Source: Ahniella affigens
GTDB lineage: Bacteria; Pseudomonadota; Gammaproteobacteria; Xanthomonadales; Ahniellaceae
Direction: 5' to 3'
Length of the DNA: 64,000 bases
Assembly (NCBI RefSeq): GCF_003015185.1
Contig: NZ_CP027860.1
Span: 3,710,501-3,774,500, forward strand
The notes below the pieces were generated by a model that ran no database searches, was not told where the DNA came from, and was given only the letters and a program-made list of their open reading frames with translations. Position numbers and translations under genes: made by a program. Numbering within the stretch: position 1 is the first letter of the stretch; the number at the start of each line of letters is the position of its first letter. Positions 19,201 to 27,920 of the stretch are shown one piece after another.

Positions 19201-19294
19201 GCAAGCGGAACAGTGCCATCACCCCGGCACCGCAGAGCAGCAGCAACGCAACGATGATCTGTGCGCGATAAGTTTGCGTCCAATGCGCGGGCAT
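16199..19294 (-). CDS. RND-family inner-membrane efflux pump
   Basis: 1031 residues with the RND layout: TM1 (AQIIVALLLLCGAGVMALF), a large periplasmic loop, TM2-6, a second periplasmic loop and TM7-12 ending before GQHEP. The proton-relay helix TM4 reads GMVMDAAIVVVE, with one Asp followed by Ala where drug pumps such as AcrB have Asp-Asp; this resembles the heavy-metal (CusA-like) pattern more than the drug pattern. The start at 19294 has GGAGG six bases upstream; an ATG four codons earlier lacks one. It heads a run with the adaptor and a LytS/LytTR system. Substrate is not predictable from sequence. Confidence 0.92.
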   Translation of the reverse strand: MPAHWTQTYRAQIIVALLLLCGAGVMALFRLPLQLLPDLEEPSISIWTAWPGSAPSEIERAITEPQERVMRGLEGLSEISANANAGNSFLNLQFAPGTDLDPVFVEVISRLQRVPALPREASPPVVTRGSDGPERTLIYYFVQMLPGTEGPVERYQALVEQKVLPRLQQVPGVASARINSGPDSELRIEIDPVRAAALGIQLPSLVATLSSLDDVSAGAVEFGRTSYTLRLHGRFEPEALDQLPVGQIDGRVVRLSEIGQARFQRPDRAGFSYQNGNPALTLQLFRESNTNVLDTLARLDQEVAAIRDEVLTPAGLAMEKSFEPGIFIKRALSFLGGNLGLGLVAALICLWLFLRDVRATVLIAIAVPVSLCCTLLVLALLGRNLNMISIAGLAFAVGMVMDAAIVVVESALSEQKRGASLVQAAVQGTRRVAGALVASTVTTVAVFLPVLALKDVEGQVFADLALTISIAVVVSLAVALWVVPALLPMLIRSDADRRLDVAWPKLAARLASASEPTRRAVPIALLLVVGPILAAIWLAPPRDYLPPVKRAAVDAFLQMPPGMGADRIESELVQPILERMRPYMEGKQEPALLNYYIITWPNGGTLGARVKDPSRIGELETLLNDKILAGLPDMQAFAREGELFGAFGGGARSIWIHLRGSEIEALQTAAARAETLIRAALPNADVQTNPNAAADAVEIAVLPNDQRLAELGLNRAWLADSLRVLGDGRFLGEYFDGERRQPILLRAPAATALEDLAATPLATPAGAVGLGELADLSRTRAPAELRRVNFSRAVTVSIAPSDSEALEDVMALLSRDVLPTLRRDLPVGISLEVGGSAGKLDALSMSLLSNLGLALLCLALILMLLLRSAFDTAAVLATLPLAALGGVLGLRILGWFVPQPLDLLTMIGFVMLLSMVVANAVLLVSETRAAEADGNSLDAAIEIALSERLRALTLGALTGVVGALPLAVSPGPAAAIYRGLAAVTCGGVTLSLLLVAVLIPALLHLPRAWRGQHEPMNLINTSVPSHLGVSP

Positions 19295-19513
19295 TGCATC
19301 CTCCATGTCAGTCAATCCACAACTGATCGCGAACATGACGCAATGGTTTCCGATATGCGTTGGCTTTGCGCTGGAGTGCCCGCCCGGCACGGCAAACGGA
19401 AAATGCGGCTCGGCCAACTGCTCAGCTTGCGCATCCAACCATCGGGCGCGGGCCCAGGCCTTCTGGCACTGGACCCAATCTGGACTGAGCCAAGAGGCGA
19501 CAGCGAATGCCGC

Positions 19514-20599
19514 TCAGGACTCAAAACCATCAGCAAACAACGCTGGCGGCGCGGGTGTTGCACGGACACAATCGTAGGTCTCGGCAATTCTCGACCCGGT
19601 GTCGATGACCTGAAAGTCCTGAGGCCGCACGATTTGGGCTCCGGACGTTTGATCGAACACACGCGAATTGATGCCGAGCGATGCCCAAGAATGGACGTTG
19701 CGCGCATCGTTTTCGGCAGTCAGTGCGATGTTGCCGCCATCAGCGAGCACCATGCCGTAGCGCATCAGACTTCGCAGAATGGCCTGCGCCGCTGCGTTGT
19801 ATCCGGTCAACGGAAAGTCCGGGCGCAGACGCAGTCGCGATCCATAGGGAATGGAAGCGCTCGGCCCACTCGGACTACCCGCGTGCGTCGCCGGACGGAC
19901 GTATAGCCGACCGCTGACGCCGCCCAGACTCGGGTCATTCGCCATGCGCGCATTGGGCAGAATGAAGCGCAAGGCATGCCCGACAGTACCGTCAGCGGCC
20001 TGAGCCGCAGCGGCCACTTCATCGCTATTCAACAGCAGTGGCGCGATTGGAAAGCCGGCCGCGTCAGCGCTCGTGCAGTGCTCGCCGCGCTGCACGTCCG
20101 CATAACGGGCGTTCAAGTCCCAGCGCACGAGGCACTGCGCTTCCAGCGTCGAGGGCGAATCGGCATTGACGTGGTACGCCTCGTAGAGCGTCTGGTCATG
20201 CAACACAAGCAGATGACAGTCCTCGCTGTCATTGGTGCAACTGAGGCCACCACTGTGTTCGATTTCGGCGTTGGCCGGCACCGGCATGGCCGTGCCGATT
20301 GGCTCGCAGTCCGGGGTGTAATAGTCGTCGTAGGGATAACCGCTGATCGTGCGCCAGGGTGGGCTGGCGTCCGTGCGATTGATGACCATGCCAAAGTCGA
20401 TTTGCATGCGACCGAGACCAAAGCCGCCCGCGCCAACCCAAGCACTGATCATGCTCGCTGATTGCGGATGCAGAGGCACCATATCAACCGGTTGATGCCA
20501 CACTGAGTTCGGGTCGGCAAATCGCGGCAGCGTGGCGGCCACACTGGCGTGTACGAAAATCAAGCTCAACCAAGGCGAGCATCTACTGAGTGTACGCAT
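19514..20599 (-). CDS. Secreted protein of unknown function with GFE-type tail
   Basis: 361 residues with a signal peptide (MRTLSRCSPWLSLIFVHASVAA). The body resembles a widespread secreted bacterial family that I recall by motif but cannot name: HLLVLHDQTLYEAYH, SADAAGFPIAPLLL, VGHALRFILP, IPYGSRLRLR and AILRSLMRYGMVLADGG. These blocks are all present in order, so the domain looks complete. It may bind or act on a carbohydrate, but that is unproven. The C-terminus is ALFADGFES, the shared tail. The start is 10 bp after the stop of the heparinase-like gene on the same strand, so the two are very probably one transcription unit. Confidence 0.8.
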   Translation of the reverse strand: MRTLSRCSPWLSLIFVHASVAATLPRFADPNSVWHQPVDMVPLHPQSASMISAWVGAGGFGLGRMQIDFGMVINRTDASPPWRTISGYPYDDYYTPDCEPIGTAMPVPANAEIEHSGGLSCTNDSEDCHLLVLHDQTLYEAYHVNADSPSTLEAQCLVRWDLNARYADVQRGEHCTSADAAGFPIAPLLLNSDEVAAAAQAADGTVGHALRFILPNARMANDPSLGGVSGRLYVRPATHAGSPSGPSASIPYGSRLRLRPDFPLTGYNAAAQAILRSLMRYGMVLADGGNIALTAENDARNVHSWASLGINSRVFDQTSGAQIVRPQDFQVIDTGSRIAETYDCVRATPAPPALFADGFES

Positions 20600-20609
20600 G
20601 ATGTTGACC

Positions 20610-23600
20610 TCAGTTCTCGAAGCCGTTGGTGAACAGCACGCTCGGCTGCGGCTCAGCGAGACCACGCAAACTGATCGTCAGCGTGGGCACCCCTGCATCC
20701 TGGATGCTCAACAGCCCACGGCGGATACCCGCAGTCTGCGGACTGAACCGAATCCGTAGTTCGCACTCGCCACCCGCCGCAATGCCGCCAGCGGCCGCCG
20801 CACACGTTTGATCCAACAGGAAGTCTGTCCCGGATGTGACTGCCACGGTGATCGGCCCCGACGGCGCAAGCCCGTCATTCTGCAGAAGCAGCGTCAGTGT
20901 GGCGCTGTCGCCCACATACCGGCTGCTGAACGTCAGCGTGTCTTGATCGATCGACAAGCGCGGACGCAGGGCGGGTGCTGGCCCCCGATTCACCCGCAAC
21001 ACCCCGGCCGCATCCGCCTGCCAGCTACCACCGGCGCTTAGCACCCAGCGATCCTCGACGCCTTGGCTCTGAATACTGAGTCCGTAGCCTGCGTTGGGGA
21101 CCAAGCCCGTGATCAGCATGCGCTGAATGCGCGTTGGCGCGGGCAGGATCAGGCACGTCGGCGCCAGGCTGCGATCCCGAGCGAACCAAATGGCTTGGTC
21201 GGCGCGCGCGAGACCCTCGACACTGCCCGCCGGGGTCACACATCCGCTGTCGGCTATTGACTGCAGCAAGTCGGTTGGCTCAATCGCAGCATTGGCATCG
21301 GTGCCATCAAGCACAGTCAGAAAGCGCGTGTCGAGCGGCGCACCGGTTGCTTCAATCTGGAGACGCGTCGCATACTTCTCCTCGCCTCCTGAACCGGTCC
21401 GGGTCTGGATAAAGCTGTCCTCATCGCCCAACGCAAAGCCGTTGACAGCGGCCGGCAGGAACGGGTCCGTCGTGACAATGCTGAGCGTTCGCGCTGTCGG
21501 CAGCACGCTGCTGACCTGCAGCCACTGCCCACCCGGCGTGTGCCCAATGACACGGTTGCCATTGATGGTCGGCACACTCGGTAGATTGTCGGGCAGGTTC
21601 AACCAAAAACGTTTGGCCCGGTTGGCAGTCAGCGTGCGGGCGCGATCGTAGACGACGATCTGATCTGGGCGCAGCCACAGAATGTCGCGGCTCACTTCCT
21701 GTACGTCCAACGCACGAGATGCGGCGGGCGTCGGGTCGCTCGGCGGATAGTAGGCGTTGTACAGGGGCGTCATGTCGCCACGGAGGTAATGATAGTCCGG
21801 GCCCTGGCTGCGCCGCTCGACACTTGGGTCGGACAGACTTCGGCCTTGCGGCATCTGCGCACCGCGCAGCAAACGGTTGCCAAGGAAGTTCGTGAGCGTG
21901 AGGCCAGATGCAATGGTGTTGGCAACCGTCAGCGTGTTCTTGTAATCACTCGAACCGCCTTCATTACCGTAGCCAATGGTGCCCTTCGTCAACCACTCGC
22001 CGCGCCGATATAGTTCGAACATGCCGCCATCACCCTGCTGGTGATCGACCGCGTTGTAGCTCAACCGGAAATTGAACCAACTGGCGTTGTCGGTCCAATC
22101 AGTCCGCGCCAGCAGGCGACCCATCCCCTCCGACCAGAATACGGTTGGCATACCCGGGCGCGGATCAGTCGGATTCGCGCCGCTTGCCGCACGGGTCGGA
22201 TCGAATACGAGAAAGTACACAATGCTCGACACCACGTCGCCCGGATTGCCGTTCGCGCGCGTGCGCCCCGGCAGCCCAGTGCTGCCATCTGGCGGCAACA
22301 TGCGGAGCGCCCAACGAATTCGGTCGCCGGTTGCCGTGTCCCCGTAGCGATCAGACCAAATCGCAAGTGCGCCAAGGATGTCGACGGGATCCATGAAGTA
22401 GTAATGCTCGCCATCGCCATACCAGGCGGGCTTGAACACGCGACCGTAGTTGGCGCTTTCGACGCTCTGCGGGCTCATCGACTGCAGGATGGCTTCCGGG
22501 ATCAGCGCATAGAACGGGTTGTTGTTCAATGCGCCCACCTGCTGACCGAATTGGGCCTGCGCGTTCAAATCGGCGAGCCCGGCGCTGTCGAGTGCAAGCA
22601 GGAGTTGGCCCGGAATGCCGATCGACGTGGGCATGTACTCCAAACCCTCTTGTGGCAAACCACCGCGGCTGTCATGACGCAGCAGATAGTCCTGTACGAA
22701 CAGCCAGCCCTTCAAGGTGTCAGACAAAACCTGCTGCAGTGCGCCCGCTTCCGATGCCAAGGGCACGACGACCGGTTGCCCATTCCCATTCAGACGCAAG
22801 TACGTTGCCGGCGTGTTCGCATCAGGCACATCGGCACTCGGATCGATCGCAAGCGCGCGCATGCTCATGTTGCGCATATGGCCCGCAAAATAGTTGTTGC
22901 CCGAAAAGCGCAGGCGATGGCGGCGCAGATCCGTATCGAGGCGCAGCAGCGGCTCGCCGATCGTACCCACGGGCAACGAGAACTCGGGTGGATTGTTGTA
23001 GGGATTCGGATAGGCCTCCATGCTGAGCCGTGACCAGATCAGAAACACACGCCGAATCTTGGCGATATCGGCACCACTCAGGATTGGGTTCGCGCTGGCA
23101 TCCCGCGACGCCTGCAGCCAGTCCGCAGCAAGCGCGATGCTGTGCCCCGACCAGCGCGAACGATCCGAGACTGGAAACGACAACTGACAAAAGCGACCGG
23201 TACTGATCGGCGGGTTCGCGCGCTGACACGTATCAACCGAGTCCATGATGCGCATCAGCATTGCCCGCCCGCGCGTCGCCCATTGCGGCCTGGCCGACGT
23301 ATCCGGGTCAATCAGACTCATCAACGCAAACAACGCGGCGTAGTCTTCGGTGGTGTAAAGCGTCCACGTGGAGCCCGCATTGTCGCCCGCATCAAGCGCT
23401 CCCGAATCCATCAGCTGGGCACCTTGTACAGCCAATTGGCGGATGCCTTGCTGATAGATCGGATTGCTCGGATTAGCCCACGCTTGGAGGCGCGGCAAGT
23501 CGGCGCTGTTGATCCAGATTCGCGGGTGATCAAGGCGCAACGCGGCCAGTGCTTGGGTCGCCAGAGAAGTACACAAAACCAATAGGACCAGACGGCCCAG

Positions 23601-23627
23601 AACAATCAAGGAACGAATTTGCAGCAT
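20610..23627 (-). CDS. Secreted heparinase II/III-like protein with C-terminal Ig-like domain and GFE-type tail
   Basis: 1005 residues with a signal peptide (MLQIRSLIVLGRLVLLVLCT, cleavage near QALA-AL). The N-terminal part looks like an alpha/alpha-toroid (about 30-480). Next is a heparinase II/III-type beta-sandwich with the block YNAVDHQQGDGGMFELYRRG and then GTIGYGNEGGSSDYKN, as in polysaccharide lyases of PL12/PL21-like families. The segment about 890-990 resembles an Ig-like choice-of-anchor domain (LTFSSRYVGDSATLTLLLQN, CELRIRFSPQTAG). The C-terminus is VLFTNGFEN. Probable extracellular uronan or glycosaminoglycan lyase (inference from fold; catalysis unproven). Transcribed divergently from the second kinase gene. 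Confidence 0.75.
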   Translation of the reverse strand: MLQIRSLIVLGRLVLLVLCTSLATQALAALRLDHPRIWINSADLPRLQAWANPSNPIYQQGIRQLAVQGAQLMDSGALDAGDNAGSTWTLYTTEDYAALFALMSLIDPDTSARPQWATRGRAMLMRIMDSVDTCQRANPPISTGRFCQLSFPVSDRSRWSGHSIALAADWLQASRDASANPILSGADIAKIRRVFLIWSRLSMEAYPNPYNNPPEFSLPVGTIGEPLLRLDTDLRRHRLRFSGNNYFAGHMRNMSMRALAIDPSADVPDANTPATYLRLNGNGQPVVVPLASEAGALQQVLSDTLKGWLFVQDYLLRHDSRGGLPQEGLEYMPTSIGIPGQLLLALDSAGLADLNAQAQFGQQVGALNNNPFYALIPEAILQSMSPQSVESANYGRVFKPAWYGDGEHYYFMDPVDILGALAIWSDRYGDTATGDRIRWALRMLPPDGSTGLPGRTRANGNPGDVVSSIVYFLVFDPTRAASGANPTDPRPGMPTVFWSEGMGRLLARTDWTDNASWFNFRLSYNAVDHQQGDGGMFELYRRGEWLTKGTIGYGNEGGSSDYKNTLTVANTIASGLTLTNFLGNRLLRGAQMPQGRSLSDPSVERRSQGPDYHYLRGDMTPLYNAYYPPSDPTPAASRALDVQEVSRDILWLRPDQIVVYDRARTLTANRAKRFWLNLPDNLPSVPTINGNRVIGHTPGGQWLQVSSVLPTARTLSIVTTDPFLPAAVNGFALGDEDSFIQTRTGSGGEEKYATRLQIEATGAPLDTRFLTVLDGTDANAAIEPTDLLQSIADSGCVTPAGSVEGLARADQAIWFARDRSLAPTCLILPAPTRIQRMLITGLVPNAGYGLSIQSQGVEDRWVLSAGGSWQADAAGVLRVNRGPAPALRPRLSIDQDTLTFSSRYVGDSATLTLLLQNDGLAPSGPITVAVTSGTDFLLDQTCAAAAGGIAAGGECELRIRFSPQTAGIRRGLLSIQDAGVPTLTISLRGLAEPQPSVLFTNGFEN

Positions 23628-23903
23628 GGTTGCACTCACCAGATGGGGTGCCTGGGACTTACGAATGAGGCCCGACAACCCGCCACGTGGTCGACAAACG
23701 GCGGCATAACCGCGACAAGTGGAATCGCATGTTGGGGAAACGTGAGCCATGTCGCGTTTATCGTTGCGGCACCGGGCGGCGGCCATCCTTCGGCACGTTC
23801 CTTGCAACCCGGGCAGAGCGATACTGCTAAGACGCTGCCGCTTCTTTTCGATGTTACTTCCGGTCTGCCAATTGCCAATGTGCCACGCTGATGTTGTAAG
23901 ACC

Positions 23904-26516
23904 ATGACCGAGCTGCATGACGACATTGTCACCGGCGGCGCCTGGCACGGGTCGGTCGGTGCCGAAGTGGGCGCTGGTCTTGGCCTCCATCAACGCTTCG
24001 CGCCCGGGGATCGCGTCGGCCCGTTCCGTCTGCTATCCGAACTCGGCGAAGGCGGCACCAGCGTGGTGTTTCTGGCAGATCGCGACAACGGCACCTTTGC
24101 ACAACAGGTGGCGTTGAAGCTCTGGCGTGATGCCAGCTCCGCACATCGTGCCGCGCTGACAGAGAGCAACTTGCTCGGCCGCCTGAACCATCCGAACATC
24201 GCGAGAATCATCGATGCGGGGTTGCTCGGCGACCACGGCGCCTGGCTTGCGATGGCGCATGTCGAGGGCCAGTGCATCGATCAAGCGGCCAAATCGCTGG
24301 CGGCGGACTGGCGGCAACGCCTCGCTTGGCTCCAGCAGATCGCGAACGCGGTCCACCATGCCCACCAACAGCTCATCGCGCATGGCGACATCAAGCCCAG
24401 CAATGTGTTGATCGATCGACATGGCCAACCCTGCCTACTCGATTTTGGCATTGGTCAGTTTCTGCATGCGCGCGACGGCAGCATCGGCTGCACGCCAGGG
24501 TATGCCAGTCCGGAGCAACTGCGCGGCGAGCCGATTACCGCCGCGAGCGATGTCTATCAGCTGGGCCGATTGAGCCAGATGCTGTTACCGGCGAGCGTGC
24601 CGATGCCGAGCGCGATCCGTGCCTTGTTGACGGCACTGGTCAGCAAAGCGATGGCGACCGAGCCTGGCGAGCGCCACGACAGCGCGAAGACATTTGAACA
24701 CGAACTGAAACGTCTGCGCGCCAGCAAAGTGCCGCGCTCCTTGCAAACTTCGGTTTGGCATCATTTGGCGTTGCTCTGGTTGCGGCAGTCACGCCCGCTG
24801 ATCGGCGGTGTGCTCGTCCTGACGCTGCTCGGCGTGCTGTGGTGGCAGTCGCAACTCCAGCATCAGCAAGCTGCGGCGCAAATTACCCGGCAACAGCGCG
24901 CAAAGGACGAACTCGCAAGGCTGAACGCGAATCTACTTGTTGAAGCACTGCGCTCGGTGGGCGGCGACAAGGAAGCGTTCCGCAACTATGTGCGTGACCA
25001 ACAGAACACCACGCTTGCGGAAAGTCGCCTCGACCCTTGGGTCAAGTACGAGATTTTAAGTGGCCTCGCGAATGCTCATGTCGAGACGTTCGACTACCCA
25101 GCAGCGCGCGCGCTGATCGACGACGCCTTGCGCCTCCGCGCGAGCATTGACCCGAAACCCGACTTGAGTGTGGCCTACCTTCGTTGCCTCGATGCGATGG
25201 CCGCTGCGTTGACGGGGCGGATCAACGAGTCGCGGCGCGAGGCCAACGTCAGCAGTGCCTTGTTTACTGAAACGGCGGCGCAGAACCCAGAACTCGCCTA
25301 TCGCACGCAGATGTGCCTGGGCAGCACGTATGTGCAGATCGGCGATGTCGCCACTGGCGATCAATACGGACGTGCCGCCAGTGCCTTTGCTGCGACGCGC
25401 TACGGCAAAGAGAGCCGCGAGTATGTCGAGGCGCTCGCCTTGAACGCCGAGGTTGCCCGCATCCGCATGGAGTTTGACCGTGCCGTAACGCTGAACCGCT
25501 ATGTCTCCGCGCGTATGAGCCGTTGGTATGGCCCCAAAGCGCGGCGCGCGATCGAACAGTTCATCCGCATGCAAGGTACCCGCGCTGAGGCCGGCGAGGC
25601 AGCGGCAGCGGAGCAGGCGCTGGCGATTGTGATCGCCGATCTTGCCGCGGCCGGCCAAACCGACAACTATCCGTATCACGCAGCGCACTACTATCGTGCC
25701 GAAGCCTTGCAGATGCTTGGGCGTTACGACGAAGCGGCCACCGGCTTTGAGGTCGCGGTGAACTTGCTGATCGGTCACGGGATGGAGGCGCCGACGCTGC
25801 ACGTGGTGAGCGATCGGGCCGCCGCATCGCGGCTCGATCAGGAGCGCGGACAGGCAGCGAACACCATCACGGCACTGCGCGCCGCGCTTCAATTCATCCA
25901 GCAGAATGAAACGGATCCATTGATCCAGGCGGTAATGCGTGCGCAACTCGCCGATGCCCTGATGGATGAGGGCGACGCCGCAGCCGAAGTTGGGCCGCTC
26001 CTCGATGCCGCTGAACCGGTTGTCGCGTCAGGCTTTGGCCCGAATTCGTTTCATGCTGCGTTGACCACCTTGCAGCGTGTGCGCTGGCTGGTTGCCAATG
26101 GCCAGACCGATGCCGCCCGAATCAAGCTCCAGCTGATTGATCGCGCAACGTTGAATCCGACGCTCCCCGCGCATGCGCGGTTGCTGATTCGACTGATGGC
26201 AGAAGATTTGGCGCTGGCGGCCGAATCAGACTCACCGGATGCACTGATCACGTCAGCCGAGCAGATGATTGCATTTGCTAACGCCACGTTCGGCGCAGAT
26301 CACCCCTTGACCGCTGCCGCGCGCCTTGATGCCGCCATGCACTTGGCCAATGCTGCGCCGGCTTGGTCGCTGGAACAACTCGATCTGGCCCGCCCCGTGC
26401 TCGCCAGACACCATCCAGCGAGCAGCAGGTATCGGCGATTGTCCGACAACCTGTACCTGAGCTTGCACCAGGCACCGCGTATACAACAACACGCTCCCAA
26501 GGCGTCTTTGCCATGA
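23904..26516 (+). CDS. Membrane serine/threonine kinase with C-terminal TPR-like sensor region
   Basis: 870 residues. Kinase domain: glycine loop GEGGTSVVF (48-56), K72 in VALKLW, catalytic loop HGDIKPSN (160-167; HGD in place of HRD), DFG (180-182), SPEQ. One membrane helix at about 299-315 (LIGGVLVLTLLGVLWW), then a short coiled coil and about 500 residues of helical repeats resembling tetratricopeptide repeats, predicted to be periplasmic. The ATG stop overlaps the downstream sigma gene (ATGA). The gene is divergent from the heparinase-like operon across about 275 bp, so both may be controlled from that region. Probable role: sensing an envelope signal and phosphorylating the partner sigma factor (inference). 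Confidence 0.9.
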   Translation: MTELHDDIVTGGAWHGSVGAEVGAGLGLHQRFAPGDRVGPFRLLSELGEGGTSVVFLADRDNGTFAQQVALKLWRDASSAHRAALTESNLLGRLNHPNIARIIDAGLLGDHGAWLAMAHVEGQCIDQAAKSLAADWRQRLAWLQQIANAVHHAHQQLIAHGDIKPSNVLIDRHGQPCLLDFGIGQFLHARDGSIGCTPGYASPEQLRGEPITAASDVYQLGRLSQMLLPASVPMPSAIRALLTALVSKAMATEPGERHDSAKTFEHELKRLRASKVPRSLQTSVWHHLALLWLRQSRPLIGGVLVLTLLGVLWWQSQLQHQQAAAQITRQQRAKDELARLNANLLVEALRSVGGDKEAFRNYVRDQQNTTLAESRLDPWVKYEILSGLANAHVETFDYPAARALIDDALRLRASIDPKPDLSVAYLRCLDAMAAALTGRINESRREANVSSALFTETAAQNPELAYRTQMCLGSTYVQIGDVATGDQYGRAASAFAATRYGKESREYVEALALNAEVARIRMEFDRAVTLNRYVSARMSRWYGPKARRAIEQFIRMQGTRAEAGEAAAAEQALAIVIADLAAAGQTDNYPYHAAHYYRAEALQMLGRYDEAATGFEVAVNLLIGHGMEAPTLHVVSDRAAASRLDQERGQAANTITALRAALQFIQQNETDPLIQAVMRAQLADALMDEGDAAAEVGPLLDAAEPVVASGFGPNSFHAALTTLQRVRWLVANGQTDAARIKLQLIDRATLNPTLPAHARLLIRLMAEDLALAAESDSPDALITSAEQMIAFANATFGADHPLTAAARLDAAMHLANAAPAWSLEQLDLARPVLARHHPASSRYRRLSDNLYLSLHQAPRIQQHAPKASLP

Positions 26517-27061
26517 CTGCACAATCATTGTCGGCAGCCGTACCTGAGTTTCTGGGTCAGTCCGACGTCTATGCTGAACTGAAGCGGCTGGCGCGTCGTC
26601 AGTTGCATCGCCAGCAGCAAGGCGCGACGCTGAACACCACCGCGCTCGTTCACGAAGCTTGCCTGAGACTCGCTGGACCGAGACGGAGTGATCCCGCCGA
26701 GCAGGCGCATTGGTTGAACCTCGCGGTTCGCGCCATGCGCCAGGTTCTCTGCGATCACGCGCGCAAGCGCCTGCTGCGCCAGAGCCATGTTGATCCGGCT
26801 GGCGCTGATCTGATCGGCGAGTTGCCAGCTCCAGAGTACCAGGCGTTGGCGGAATCCCGCCGGCTACTGAAAATCGATGCACTGCTGACTGAGCTCGCCG
26901 AATCGCAACCACGACGCGCCTATGTGCTCGACGCTCGCTTTTTTGGCGGCCTCAGCGATCAGGAAACGGCATTGGCAGCGGGCTTGAGTCTTCGAACCGT
27001 ACAGCGCGAGTGGCAGCTTGCGAAAGAATGGTTGAAGCGGCGACTGCAAGACACTGACTGA
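26513..27061 (+). CDS. ECF-type RNA polymerase sigma factor
   Basis: 182 residues. Region 2 (VYAELKRLARRQLHRQ, TTALVHEACLRLA, then AVRAMRQVLCDHARKR) and region 4 (FFGGLSDQETALAAGLSLRT) match the ECF family whose genes sit beside Ser/Thr kinases. The ATG at 26513 overlaps the kinase stop; longer open reading upstream lies inside the kinase gene. Here the kinase gene precedes the sigma gene, the reverse of the other two pairs. No anti-sigma gene is nearby. Confidence 0.9.
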   Translation: MTAQSLSAAVPEFLGQSDVYAELKRLARRQLHRQQQGATLNTTALVHEACLRLAGPRRSDPAEQAHWLNLAVRAMRQVLCDHARKRLLRQSHVDPAGADLIGELPAPEYQALAESRRLLKIDALLTELAESQPRRAYVLDARFFGGLSDQETALAAGLSLRTVQREWQLAKEWLKRRLQDTD

Positions 27062-27137
27062 GCCAGAGGCCATGCGGGGCAAACAACACCGCGCCAAAGT
27101 GGAACGCCGTTGGACCGCTTCGTTTGCCTTCAGCCAG

Positions 27138-27920
27138 TTACCGTGCGTAGTGGGTAAAGCCAAGCTCGCGCGTGAACGCTGCGAGCTCCAGCTGATATTG
27201 ATTGGCTTGCGCAATCGCCGCACTCGTTGGCGCCGACATCACCAGCATTCGGCTGATGCCAGCGCTGACCGCCTTGTGCACCAGCTCATAGGATGCCCGT
27301 GAGCTCATCAGCAGCAGGCCCGAGTGACGTGAGCGACCCGAACGCGCGCGCGCGCCGATGAGTTTATCGAGCGCGTTGTGGCGGCCGACATCCTCGCGAA
27401 GCAGCATGCCCAGGTCATCGACCCAAGCGGCGGCGTGAGCCGCTCCAGTTTGCTGATTCAAGACTTGGTGATCATTGAATTCTCGCAACAGCCCTTGCAG
27501 CTCAGAAAGCGTCGGCCACGGCATTGCCGGCATGCGCTCGGTTGGCTGCGGTGCGCGCATGGCATCGCTCAATCGCTCGGTGCCACACAAACCACACGCG
27601 CTGTTGGGTGCACCAACGCGACCGTGACCCGCGAGGCGCGGCATCAACGCGTCGGGAATGCTCGCTTCGACCTGCCACGCCTCGCCCTGCGCAACGATGT
27701 CGAGAACCTGCAATTCGCTTGCGTCATCGATCACGCGCTCGCTCAGCGCCCAGCCCGTGATCAGGTCATCAAGCGCCACGGGCGTGGCCATCAACACGAG
27801 CGGGCTCTGGCCGTTAAAGACCAATGCTACGGGCGCTTCGACCAGCACGATCTCCGGACGCGAATGGGTGCCCGCGTCGTCGTGGCGGACAGCCGTTGCC
27901 GCAGTCAGCGCCGGGTTCAC
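27138..27920 (-). CDS. fdhD: Formate dehydrogenase accessory sulfurtransferase FdhD
   Basis: 260 residues. FdhD passes sulfur from IscS to the molybdenum cofactor before its insertion into formate dehydrogenase. Seen: the CGLCG cysteine motif at 109-113, REDVGRHNALDKLIGA, and SSRASYELVHKA, all family signatures. The start is a GTG overlapping the stop of the molybdoenzyme gene (GTGA), consistent with a joint operon in which FdhD matures that enzyme. Confidence 0.95.
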   Translation of the reverse strand: MNPALTAATAVRHDDAGTHSRPEIVLVEAPVALVFNGQSPLVLMATPVALDDLITGWALSERVIDDASELQVLDIVAQGEAWQVEASIPDALMPRLAGHGRVGAPNSACGLCGTERLSDAMRAPQPTERMPAMPWPTLSELQGLLREFNDHQVLNQQTGAAHAAAWVDDLGMLLREDVGRHNALDKLIGARARSGRSRHSGLLLMSSRASYELVHKAVSAGISRMLVMSAPTSAAIAQANQYQLELAAFTRELGFTHYAR

